Source of the DNA: a virus
IMG/VR virus record: IMGVR_UViG_3300031382_000008
Location: 1 to 37,244 of that record
DNA length: 37,244 nt
Strand: one strand, 5' to 3'
Shown: in pieces, positions 16,401 through 23,502 of the stretch
Position numbering within the stretch: the first letter of the stretch is position 1
Layout: each line of letters opens with the position of its first letter
The notes under the pieces: model-generated
Told to the model about the DNA's origin: nothing
Database searches by the model: none
Seen by the model: the letters and a program-made list of their open reading frames with translations, nothing else
Position numbers and translations under genes: made by a program

Positions 16401-18628
16401 TGACACCAACAGAAAGAGTTCTTGCGGCGCGTGAAGGGCAACAAGCAAATATGACGCCAACAGAGAGGGTGCTTGCCTCTCGTCAAACGCAACCTGAAGC
16501 CGCTTATCCGACTAGCCGCGAAGAAATAATGAAAATGCCTGCGGGTCCGAAACGCTCGCAGGTATTGCAACAAATAAAGAAAAAAGAAGGTAATTGGTAT
16601 GACGCCCCACGTGCGGTACTTGAAGGTGCGACGTTTGGTTTTGCCGATGAAATAGGCTCGGGCGTGTCGGCGGCGCTAACCGCACCGTTTGACGATAGGG
16701 GCGTGGGCGAAATTTACGATGATAACCAACGTAATGCACGTAACGCCAGTAGAAACTTTCGGGATGAAAACCCGCTTAGTACGCTTGGTTTAAACGTCGC
16801 CGGAGGTATAGCAAGCGGCACTGGTGCGTATAAAGCATTAGGCGCGTTAGGCAAAGCCGGTGCAACTGCCGTAAATTCTACTAGAGCAGGTAGCGCCTTA
16901 GCGCAGACCGCCGGTAAGGTTGCAGGAGCAACGCCTAGACTTTCCAGAGCGTTAGCCGCAGGAACCAAACTAGGTGCTGTTGGCGCTATAGACGGCGGAT
17001 TATCAGGCGCAGGGTTAGCTGAAGATATGGCTAGCGTACCTGAAGGGGTGAAGCGCGGCGCTACAACTGGGGCGCTTGCCTCCGTTGCTTTAGGGTCAGC
17101 GGGTAAGGTTCTTGGGGGTTTAGGCAGGACGTTAACAAAACGCAGGGTGGCTCAACCGCTAGACCAAGCAGACGGTAGTTTTTTGGATTTAAACTACGCG
17201 GCTAAAGAGTCTCCAGACCTACAAAACTTTTATCAAAAAATGGTCGCACCTTCTTTTGGTGGCGGCGCACTCCGCGACAGAGGGCGAACTCGACTTGCCA
17301 AAGCAACCGAAGCATTACAGCGCAAAAGTAAGGTAATAGAAGATACGCAAATAGACGCAGTGCGTTTAAACACTAAGGTAGACGACGCTAAAATGCTGAA
17401 AAACGCTAAAGTGTCTGAATTAGACATAGCCAAAGCTAACCAAGCTGACGTACCGTTAGTGGACTATATAGCCGCTGACACTAAATTGCGAACGCAAATA
17501 CGCGACTTAGCAATACCTTCTGGCACACCGCCGCAGTTAGCGGAAATGATTAAACGCTCAGATGGTGCAACCGCCAACGACTTAATACAAGAAGCGTGGC
17601 AGGGTTACGGATTTCAGTCAGTTAAAAATGCAAAAGTAAACGTAAACCTAGACGAACTGACAAACAAAATATTAACTAAGTACGGCGCTAATTTAGACAA
17701 AGCAGGCGTTGACAAGGTGCGTGGGCTACTAAAAAGTGAGTTTGACAACGTGCGCATGCCTCAGTCACCTAACGGGCTTATGAACAGGCAGACAGGTGAA
17801 GTGTCGGGCAGTGTACTTATGGACGCTAGAAACGCGCTACGGGTGCGTGCAAACGAAATGTCAGACGGCGGTAAATCGTCTTTAGAAGCCTACGTGTTAA
17901 AAGATGCGGCGAAAGAAATAGACGATTACATGCTACAAAAGCTACCGCCTAACATTGCTGATGCTTTTGATGCAGACAAAGCGGCTTACGCGGCGCGAGA
18001 AACTTTCAGGGGCGCTACCGAAAAAGCCGGTAGAACTGGCGGAGGTTTTGCGAATACCGACCAGTTGTTAGCTGAACGTATTAGCTCGCAAGGGCGTGAA
18101 GTAGGGCGTGGGAACGACGCTTTAGCTAACAGTGCGCAACAGGTGCAAAAAGAAAAAGCAGGTATGTTAGGTAAAGCAGTCGCCGCACGTAAAGCGGCAG
18201 AAGCGGAGGTTAAAAAATCCGATGCAGGCATTGCAGACGCTCGCAGAATTGCCGATGTTAATAAGGCAACATTGCCACTAGCTCAACGCGCCAAAGCACG
18301 CGAGCAAGAAGCGTTTAACGAAGTTAAGAAGTTGACGCCTAACCTAAGCCCTGCGGCATTTGAAAAATTCTTTGCCACTGGCGCTATGGGGTCTTGGGTA
18401 AGCGCAGTGCTAGGACAAACATTTAACGCAAGTAGCTTGTTAAGCGGCGGTGCTACCGCTAAAATTGCAGGGAGTAAAGGCGTTCAACGCGCTATAGCAG
18501 GGCAAACTAATAAGCAAGAAGTTGCTAGAGAGTTGTTTAAACAACTTGGCGAAGCAGGCGTACCGGATAAAACAATCAGCGCACTTAACCGCGCTATAGT
18601 GATGAATAGTGCAGAGGATGAAAAGTAA
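16400..18628 (+). CDS. DNA ejection protein with Gly/Ala-rich hydrophobic region
   Basis: This 742-residue protein starts with a duplicated peptide, MTPTERVLA at residues 1 and 18. NWYDAPRAVLEGATFGFADE follows (about 64 to 83), a signature seen at the N terminus of many phage injection proteins. Residues 125 to 240 are Gly/Ala-rich and moderately hydrophobic and could insert in membranes. The rest is long charged helices. This matches proteins expelled from the capsid to form a channel across the cell envelope ahead of the DNA. No lytic enzyme motif was found in it. Confidence 0.7.
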   Translation: MTPTERVLAAREGQQANMTPTERVLASRQTQPEAAYPTSREEIMKMPAGPKRSQVLQQIKKKEGNWYDAPRAVLEGATFGFADEIGSGVSAALTAPFDDRGVGEIYDDNQRNARNASRNFRDENPLSTLGLNVAGGIASGTGAYKALGALGKAGATAVNSTRAGSALAQTAGKVAGATPRLSRALAAGTKLGAVGAIDGGLSGAGLAEDMASVPEGVKRGATTGALASVALGSAGKVLGGLGRTLTKRRVAQPLDQADGSFLDLNYAAKESPDLQNFYQKMVAPSFGGGALRDRGRTRLAKATEALQRKSKVIEDTQIDAVRLNTKVDDAKMLKNAKVSELDIAKANQADVPLVDYIAADTKLRTQIRDLAIPSGTPPQLAEMIKRSDGATANDLIQEAWQGYGFQSVKNAKVNVNLDELTNKILTKYGANLDKAGVDKVRGLLKSEFDNVRMPQSPNGLMNRQTGEVSGSVLMDARNALRVRANEMSDGGKSSLEAYVLKDAAKEIDDYMLQKLPPNIADAFDADKAAYAARETFRGATEKAGRTGGGFANTDQLLAERISSQGREVGRGNDALANSAQQVQKEKAGMLGKAVAARKAAEAEVKKSDAGIADARRIADVNKATLPLAQRAKAREQEAFNEVKKLTPNLSPAAFEKFFATGAMGSWVSAVLGQTFNASSLLSGGATAKIAGSKGVQRAIAGQTNKQEVARELFKQLGEAGVPDKTISALNRAIVMNSAEDEK

Positions 18629-21603
18629 TGAGTAGAGACGCAAACGGCAATTATACCCTACCAACGGGAAACCCTGTTATCACAGGTAACACTATAGATA
18701 GCTCATGGGCTAACGACACTATGGTTGATATTGGTACGGAGCTAACTAACTCACTTGACCGTTTCGGAAAAGGCGGCATGGCGGCTCCTTTACGGCTAAC
18801 CGACGGTTCCGTAACTGTACCCGCAATGTCGTTTGCTAACTCTACTAACAGTGGTTTTTACCGCGCCGGTTTAGGCGATATTAGGCTTTCTATTCGCGGT
18901 GTTGATGCGGTTAAAGTATTAGAGGGTGCTGAACTTCTTGTTGAAGAAGGTGTTTACACGTTTTCAGGTGACGGGCTGTTTCAGTCGGGTGCTGAACTTT
19001 ACATTGGCGCTGACGCTTCCGCACCTAGAGTATTAAACGACGTAAACATGGACGCCATACTTAATACTGCCACACCCATTACTGATGCTCAAGCCGACAT
19101 AATCACAAACGCCAATGCCATAACAGCTAACGCCAATGCCATTGATGCAACTGAAGCAGACATAATAACAAACGCCAATGCCATAACAGCTAACGCCAAT
19201 GCCATTGATGCAACTGAAGCAGACATAGTCACGAATACTAATGCCATAGCAACGAATGCTTCGGATATTGACGATTTGGAAGCCTTTGATGCTACGTTAG
19301 GCACTGCGGCTTTGCTTGACGCTGATACTATGGGCACTATAGGCGTTGAAAATGGTAGCGCAACCGCGCCTTCCCTAAACAACACAGGCGATGACAACAC
19401 AGGATTATTTTTCCCTGCGCAAGATGCTATTGCAATTACTTGCGGCGGCACTGAAAGAGTGCGCGTTGATGGCAACGGTAACGTTGGCATAGGCACAACT
19501 TCGCCTAATAGGACATTACAGGTAACTGGTATACTAGCCGCGACAGACGCAGGTAACACGGCGTCTGTTTTAATAGTTCCTACAGCCACAAAGAACGAAA
19601 TATTTTCAAGAGCGTCTGATTCTAGTTCCACCGCAGTGCCACTAACTTTTAAAATAGGAAATTCTGAAAGAGTGCGCATTGATTCTGCTGGTAACGTCGG
19701 AATAGGCACTAACAACCCAAGTGCTAAGCTAGAAGTAAGCAGCGATGCGATTGTACATGGATTAACTCTTGGGCGCGGCGCTAGTAGCGTTTCCACAAAC
19801 ACTGCGCTCGGCGATTCCGTACTTAGGGAAAACACAACTGGCGGCGACAACACTTCTGTCGGGTTTCGCGCTTTAAGGGAAAACACAACTGGCGACCTAA
19901 ACTCCGCGTTTGGTACGAACGCGCTTTTATTTAATACAACTGGTAATAATAACACAGCAAGCGGCTTTCGCGCTCTTACAAGTAATACCACTGGCGACAA
20001 CAACACAGCGCTTGGTATAAACTCAGGGCAACTTATAACCACAGGCTCTAAGAATACAATATTAGGCGGCTTTAACGGTAATCAAAACGGATTAGATATA
20101 AGAACTGCTGATAATTTCATAGTCATTGCAGACGGTGATGGCGTTCCTAGAATGGTGGTTGACGACAGCGGCAACGTCGGAATAGGAACTGTATCACCAG
20201 CCCAAGAGCTTCACGTTTCAGGGTCAGGAAATTATGTTTCTATTTTTGAATCCAGCGGTTCGAATTGCGATGTCGTTTTTAGAACTTCAGATTCGACAGG
20301 GGATAACATAAGAATAGGAGTGCAGGGCGATGCTCTTGCATTTAGAACCGATAACGCAGAAAGAATGCGAATTGCTGACGATGGCAATGTCGGAATAGGA
20401 ACTGAATCGCCAGACGCCCTCTTGAGCGTAAGAAAGGATGATTCAGGAAACATCGCTGACGTAGTTGTCTTAGGTAATGAACACTCAGGCGTTACTGGTA
20501 GCGGGGCAAGAATATTATTCACAGGTTCCTCGTCTAGCTCTCGTGGCGCATCTATACAAGCCGCCGTTCTTAACTCAGGCAACGGCCATTATCTATCATT
20601 TTCAACTAGCTCTTCAGGGTCAGCCCCATCAGAAAGAATGCGGATTGATGACGATGGCAATGTCGGAATAGGAACCGATGACCCATTAGCCAAATTACAC
20701 GTGGGTGGCGATATTAATGTAAATGATATTGTTATTGGACGCGGCGGCGGTAACGTTTCAAACAATACCGCTGTGGGTGAATCCGCGCTTACGAGTAATA
20801 CAAGCGGAGACCGAAACGTTGCATTTGGCGCAAATACACTTCAAAACAATACCGAAGGCTTGAATAACACCGCGCTCGGCTACAATTCACTTCCTAATAA
20901 CACCACAGGCGATGACAACGTTGCGATAGGTCGCGACGCAATGGAGGATAATACAACTGGGCAATCTAACACCGCAGTCGGTCAAGGCGCACTTGATAAG
21001 AACACCACTGGCGACGTATCAGTTGCAGTTGGTGTAAACGCACTTGGTAAGAACACCACTGGCGGTAATAACACTGCAATCGGCGCTGTGGCACTTTTCG
21101 AAAGCACAGACGGTACGGAAAATGTCGCGGTCGGCTATAGGGCGCTTCAAAACGTCACTACCGGAAGTGGAAACACAGCTATAAACCCTATGACTGCTGC
21201 GGGTTCTTACGCACCAGTGGTAGACCCAACCACCATTGACAATCGTTTTTGCATGGGTTCAACCGCAGTTACCAACGCGTACATACAAGTAGCTTGGACA
21301 GTCGTATCAGACGAACGTGATAAAACGGATTTTGCACCTGTTCCGCACGGTCTTGACTTTGTGAACAAATTAAATCCAACAGCGTACAAATATAAAGCAG
21401 ACCGTGAAGATACGGAAGGTCACGGGTCGTTGCGATATGGTTTCAAGGCTCAAGACGTCCTTGCGATTGAAGGCGACAACCCAGTAATAGTAGACAATGA
21501 GGATTCTGAAAAACTTAGAATGGTAGAAACCTCGCTGATACCTGTGTTGGTTAATGCCATCAAAGAATTAACCGCGAGAATTGCTGTGCTTGAGGGCAAG
21601 TAA
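18628..21603 (+). CDS. Tail fibre with self-cleaving S74 chaperone tip
   Basis: This 991-residue protein is the likely receptor-binding fibre. Residues 1 to about 150 include the probable virion-attachment part. At 150 to 215 there is a heptad-like Asn/Ala/Ile repeat from a 63-bp DNA duplication. Five VGIGT units mark beta repeats, and twelve or so 17-residue NTTG/ALGxxAL units resemble the YadA-head type trimeric beta rolls. The C terminus is a peptidase S74 intramolecular chaperone with SDERDK (S894, K899, the Ser-Lys pair needed for self-cleavage) and AQDVLAIEGDNPVIVD. Cleavage before S894 should release the chaperone after trimer folding. It is the only gene in which a GGCC was seen. Confidence 0.9.
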   Translation: MSRDANGNYTLPTGNPVITGNTIDSSWANDTMVDIGTELTNSLDRFGKGGMAAPLRLTDGSVTVPAMSFANSTNSGFYRAGLGDIRLSIRGVDAVKVLEGAELLVEEGVYTFSGDGLFQSGAELYIGADASAPRVLNDVNMDAILNTATPITDAQADIITNANAITANANAIDATEADIITNANAITANANAIDATEADIVTNTNAIATNASDIDDLEAFDATLGTAALLDADTMGTIGVENGSATAPSLNNTGDDNTGLFFPAQDAIAITCGGTERVRVDGNGNVGIGTTSPNRTLQVTGILAATDAGNTASVLIVPTATKNEIFSRASDSSSTAVPLTFKIGNSERVRIDSAGNVGIGTNNPSAKLEVSSDAIVHGLTLGRGASSVSTNTALGDSVLRENTTGGDNTSVGFRALRENTTGDLNSAFGTNALLFNTTGNNNTASGFRALTSNTTGDNNTALGINSGQLITTGSKNTILGGFNGNQNGLDIRTADNFIVIADGDGVPRMVVDDSGNVGIGTVSPAQELHVSGSGNYVSIFESSGSNCDVVFRTSDSTGDNIRIGVQGDALAFRTDNAERMRIADDGNVGIGTESPDALLSVRKDDSGNIADVVVLGNEHSGVTGSGARILFTGSSSSSRGASIQAAVLNSGNGHYLSFSTSSSGSAPSERMRIDDDGNVGIGTDDPLAKLHVGGDINVNDIVIGRGGGNVSNNTAVGESALTSNTSGDRNVAFGANTLQNNTEGLNNTALGYNSLPNNTTGDDNVAIGRDAMEDNTTGQSNTAVGQGALDKNTTGDVSVAVGVNALGKNTTGGNNTAIGAVALFESTDGTENVAVGYRALQNVTTGSGNTAINPMTAAGSYAPVVDPTTIDNRFCMGSTAVTNAYIQVAWTVVSDERDKTDFAPVPHGLDFVNKLNPTAYKYKADREDTEGHGSLRYGFKAQDVLAIEGDNPVIVDNEDSEKLRMVETSLIPVLVNAIKELTARIAVLEGK
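19093..19218 (+). repeat. 63-bp tandem duplication in the fibre gene
   Basis: Two copies of a 63-bp unit start at 19093 and 19156 and are nearly identical; the only clear difference near the start is ATC versus ATA. A third, diverged partial copy starts at 19219. Each unit encodes 21 residues, three heptads of a coiled coil. Confidence 0.85.
19798..21190 (+). repeat. 51-bp / 17-residue repeats of the fibre shaft
   Basis: Two blocks, about 19798..20045 and 20758..21190, consist of 17-residue units with N-T-T/S-G at the start and A-x-G-x-x-A-L near the end, four in the first and eight in the second. Between them are VGIGT units. The DNA of adjacent units has diverged, but some carry near-identical 20-base stretches, so recombination between units is plausible. 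Confidence 0.75.
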
Positions 21604-21915
21604 ATGAAACTTAATCAAGACAACAGGAAGGTAGATTTAATGGAATTGCTAAAGAGCTATTTATTTCCCGCAGTAATAGCCGCAGTGTCAGCGTACATGG
21701 CAGTAGTCGTAACTTTAAGCACAATAAAAGCGGATGTTAGGTACATTAAGCAGGATATGGATAAGCAAGAGAAATGGCTTTCTCAGGTCACTGATAACCA
21801 AATAAGGCTAACAGCTATCACCGCTAACATGGCGAATAATGACAGGCGGTACGAATCCCAAGATGATGAAATTGTGCGGCTTAAAGACCGCGTTAGAACA
21901 TTGGAGAAATTATGA
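21604..21915 (+). CDS. Membrane protein with coiled coil, possible inner-membrane spanin
   Basis: This 103-residue protein has one hydrophobic segment (about residues 17 to 40, SYLFPAVIAAVSAYMAVVVT), then a charged helix predicted to coil (about 45 to 103). An N-terminal anchor with a periplasmic coiled coil is the plan of inner-membrane spanins, but small holin-like or tail-linked membrane proteins can look the same. No partner lipoprotein gene was recognised in any frame nearby. It starts directly after the fibre stop, at the head of the lysis cluster. Confidence 0.55.
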   Translation: MKLNQDNRKVDLMELLKSYLFPAVIAAVSAYMAVVVTLSTIKADVRYIKQDMDKQEKWLSQVTDNQIRLTAITANMANNDRRYESQDDEIVRLKDRVRTLEKL

Positions 21916-22559
21916 TTAAACTTATTATTCGAGCAGCGTTAATGCTAATTATGGCACCTTTGCTAATACCTGTTACCTTGTACGCACGTTTAAACGACCT
22001 TGAAAGGCTGCCGTGGGGTTTTGAGTACATCAGTGGCAATCGTGAAGACAACTGGGATGGCTGCGGCGGGGCAAAAGTTCAACGCAAACTGTGGCTATTT
22101 GACGGCACTGTCGATGTTGAAAACGGAACACATGGTTCATGGCAACAATATTTATATGGGAAAGGCATAGTATGGGACTCATTAGGGTTTTTGCGCCGGT
22201 GGTGGTATTCGTATAAGTGGTGTGCCATTCGAAACCCTGTTTGGAACGTGCGCTACATACCATGGCTAAGTACTTCATGCAATAAACCAAATGTGCTAAT
22301 GTTTCAAAATGCGGGAAACTGTGAAGCAGTGGATAAAACTTCAGACGTCAATTTAAGATACGACTTTAAATTCAGGAACGCTGACGGGAACTTCACCGGA
22401 CACTACCGGCACATTAAAATATTCGGCAAGTATTATTTATCTATACGTTGGGGTTGGAAAGTATACCCGAGCTTGTTTAAACTTTCTAAAACACCACTGT
22501 TTAAACAACGCAGCGTTCCCATTATTAATTTTGAAATAGTCAACATAGAGAAGCAGTAA
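21912..22559 (+). CDS. Membrane-anchored protein in the lysis cluster, possible DUF7338
   Basis: This 215-residue protein starts with a hydrophobic signal or anchor (residues 3 to 25). The remainder is rich in Trp, Tyr, Arg and Asn with NPVWNVRYIPW and a late KIFGKYYLSIRWGWKVYP. I associate this pattern with phage proteins of unknown function called DUF7338, but that is from memory and not certain. Four Cys residues in the middle may pair if exported. It overlaps the upstream gene by ATGA and the downstream gene by one base, so it is part of the lysis transcript. A role in host lysis or envelope change is inferred from place. Confidence 0.5.
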   Translation: MIKLIIRAALMLIMAPLLIPVTLYARLNDLERLPWGFEYISGNREDNWDGCGGAKVQRKLWLFDGTVDVENGTHGSWQQYLYGKGIVWDSLGFLRRWWYSYKWCAIRNPVWNVRYIPWLSTSCNKPNVLMFQNAGNCEAVDKTSDVNLRYDFKFRNADGNFTGHYRHIKIFGKYYLSIRWGWKVYPSLFKLSKTPLFKQRSVPIINFEIVNIEKQ

Positions 22560-22897
22560 TGAAAATTAAACGGAATGACCATCTGCACGATAGAACGCTA
22601 GGTATTTCTATTCTTCCAGACGGGCGTGAATTTCCTACTATGGAATTGCCATGGAACGACAACAAGGTAGGTGAGAGTTGCATACCGACGGGCATGTACA
22701 AATTTAAAGTTGATTTATACGGTCGCTTCCAGTGGTTTAAGGTGTTAAACGTGGATAAGCGTACCCACATTGAAATGCACCTCGGCACTCATCCTTCACA
22801 TAGTCTTGGCTGTATTCTTATGACTATAGAAGGTTTGCGAGCGATGCAAGAATTTTATAACGACCCTGAACTAGAATACGTATTGGAGGTAACATGA
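22559..22897 (+). CDS. DUF5675 family protein, candidate cell-wall lytic enzyme
   Basis: This 112-residue protein matches the DUF5675 layout. An early LGISILPDG strand is followed by MELPWNDNKVGESCIPTGMY, then NVDKRTHIEMHLG and a late SLGCIL. The conserved His (EMHLG) and Cys (GCI) resemble the His/Cys arrangement of L,D-transpeptidase-type active sites, though the two families are not known here to be related. No lysozyme, amidase or transglycosylase gene was recognised elsewhere in the window. Lying between membrane proteins and the holin, this gene is the best candidate for the endolysin. Enzyme activity is an inference. Confidence 0.6.
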   Translation: MKIKRNDHLHDRTLGISILPDGREFPTMELPWNDNKVGESCIPTGMYKFKVDLYGRFQWFKVLNVDKRTHIEMHLGTHPSHSLGCILMTIEGLRAMQEFYNDPELEYVLEVT

Positions 22898-23292
22898 TAA
22901 ATCCTGTTTCGGCAATTATTGGCGCAGTCGGCGGATTCTTTGGTAAACGTGAAGAACGTAAAGCCATAGAAAAAACAATTGACGGCAAAATTACAATGCA
23001 AAAGCAAAGGGGTGAAACTCAAGTTGTATTTAATGAGCAAGAGATTGACGTCATATCTAAGCGCAATGAGGGTGAAACGTGGAAGGATGAATACATAACA
23101 ATTATAATGACGATGCCGCTTGTTACTTTATTTTTTGCTGTATTTGTCGGGACTTTATTGGGTAGACCTGAATTAATAGCTGCGGCTATAGAAGCTAACG
23201 CTGCCGTTAAAGAGCTAGTCCCGAACTATCAAGAACTACTGGCTTTAACAATAACAGCGGCATTAGGCGTCAGAGCTTGGAAGAAGCGCTGA
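22894..23292 (+). CDS. Holin, GTA_holin_3TM-like (probable)
   Basis: This 132-residue protein has a Gly-rich N terminus, a charged middle with ETWKDEYITIIMTMPLVTLF, one clear membrane segment (about residues 68 to 90) and a second hydrophobic one near 110 to 127 ending in a basic tail. The "W-K-D-E-Y" before the membrane helix and the overall plan recall the 3TM holin family of gene transfer agents. It closes the lysis cluster, overlapping the previous gene by ATGA. The first short hydrophobic stretch (PVSAIIGAVGGFFG) may be the third membrane element. Confidence 0.65.
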   Translation: MINPVSAIIGAVGGFFGKREERKAIEKTIDGKITMQKQRGETQVVFNEQEIDVISKRNEGETWKDEYITIIMTMPLVTLFFAVFVGTLLGRPELIAAAIEANAAVKELVPNYQELLALTITAALGVRAWKKR

Positions 23293-23300
23293 ACTAGCGC
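23286..23300. other. Small hairpin at the convergent gene junction
   Basis: GCGCT (23286..23290) and AGCGC (23296..23300) form a five-pair stem that contains the stop codons of both converging genes. Neither side has a good T run, so termination here is likely weak. Confidence 0.4.
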
Positions 23301-23458
23301 CGTTGTTTACTTTCATATTTACCACTGCGCATTTCAGAAGATATGCGCTTCAGGGCATCTACGTATTTTTCCGGTACCCACACGTTTACACGCCTTTGCC
23401 CCTCCCGTATGTTTTTCTCAGTGTATCTTTTTTGTGCTTCATAAATGCTAGATTTCAT
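23294..23458 (-). CDS. Small ribbon-helix-helix candidate DNA-binding protein
   Basis: This 54-residue protein is read from ATG at 23458 to TAG at 23294..23296. After a charged N-terminal helix it has RRVNVWVPEKYVDALKRISS, a strand followed by a helix, as in Arc/MetJ-type repressors. A second helix (residues 38 to 50) ends in a basic tail. It is the last gene of the replication block. AGGCGAG precedes the start, and its AGG is the end of a 20-bp palindrome (23468..23487), so self-repression by blocking translation or transcription is plausible. The RHH call is from pattern only. Confidence 0.6.
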   Translation of the reverse strand: MKSSIYEAQKRYTEKNIREGQRRVNVWVPEKYVDALKRISSEMRSGKYESKQRR

Positions 23459-23467
23459 TTGCTCTCG

Positions 23468-23487
23468 CCTAATTTTTCAAATTTAGG
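23468..23487. promoter_or_regulatory. 20-bp imperfect palindrome, possible RHH operator
   Basis: CCTAATTTTTCAAATTTAGG pairs with itself at 8 of 10 positions. It lies nine bases upstream of the RHH start codon on the - strand and contains part of its ribosome binding site. It fits an operator for the adjacent protein. An RNA hairpin is an alternative. Confidence 0.45.
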
Positions 23488-23502
23488 AAAATAGTACACC
23501 TA

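Noticed and set aside
16400-18628. Lytic transglycosylase domain in the large ejection protein
   Set aside because: I looked for a catalytic Glu in an E-S-x-x-x-P-x-A type context and found none, so no enzyme role is claimed.
19089-20042. 317-residue open frame opposite the fibre gene
   Set aside because: It is the mirror of the fibre's repeated beta units, which lack stops on the other strand. There is no start signal and the fibre reading is strongly supported.
23303-23494. 63-residue + strand frame after the holin
   Set aside because: It is the complement of the RHH candidate gene. It is Phe/Leu/Tyr-rich shadow sequence without a ribosome binding site.
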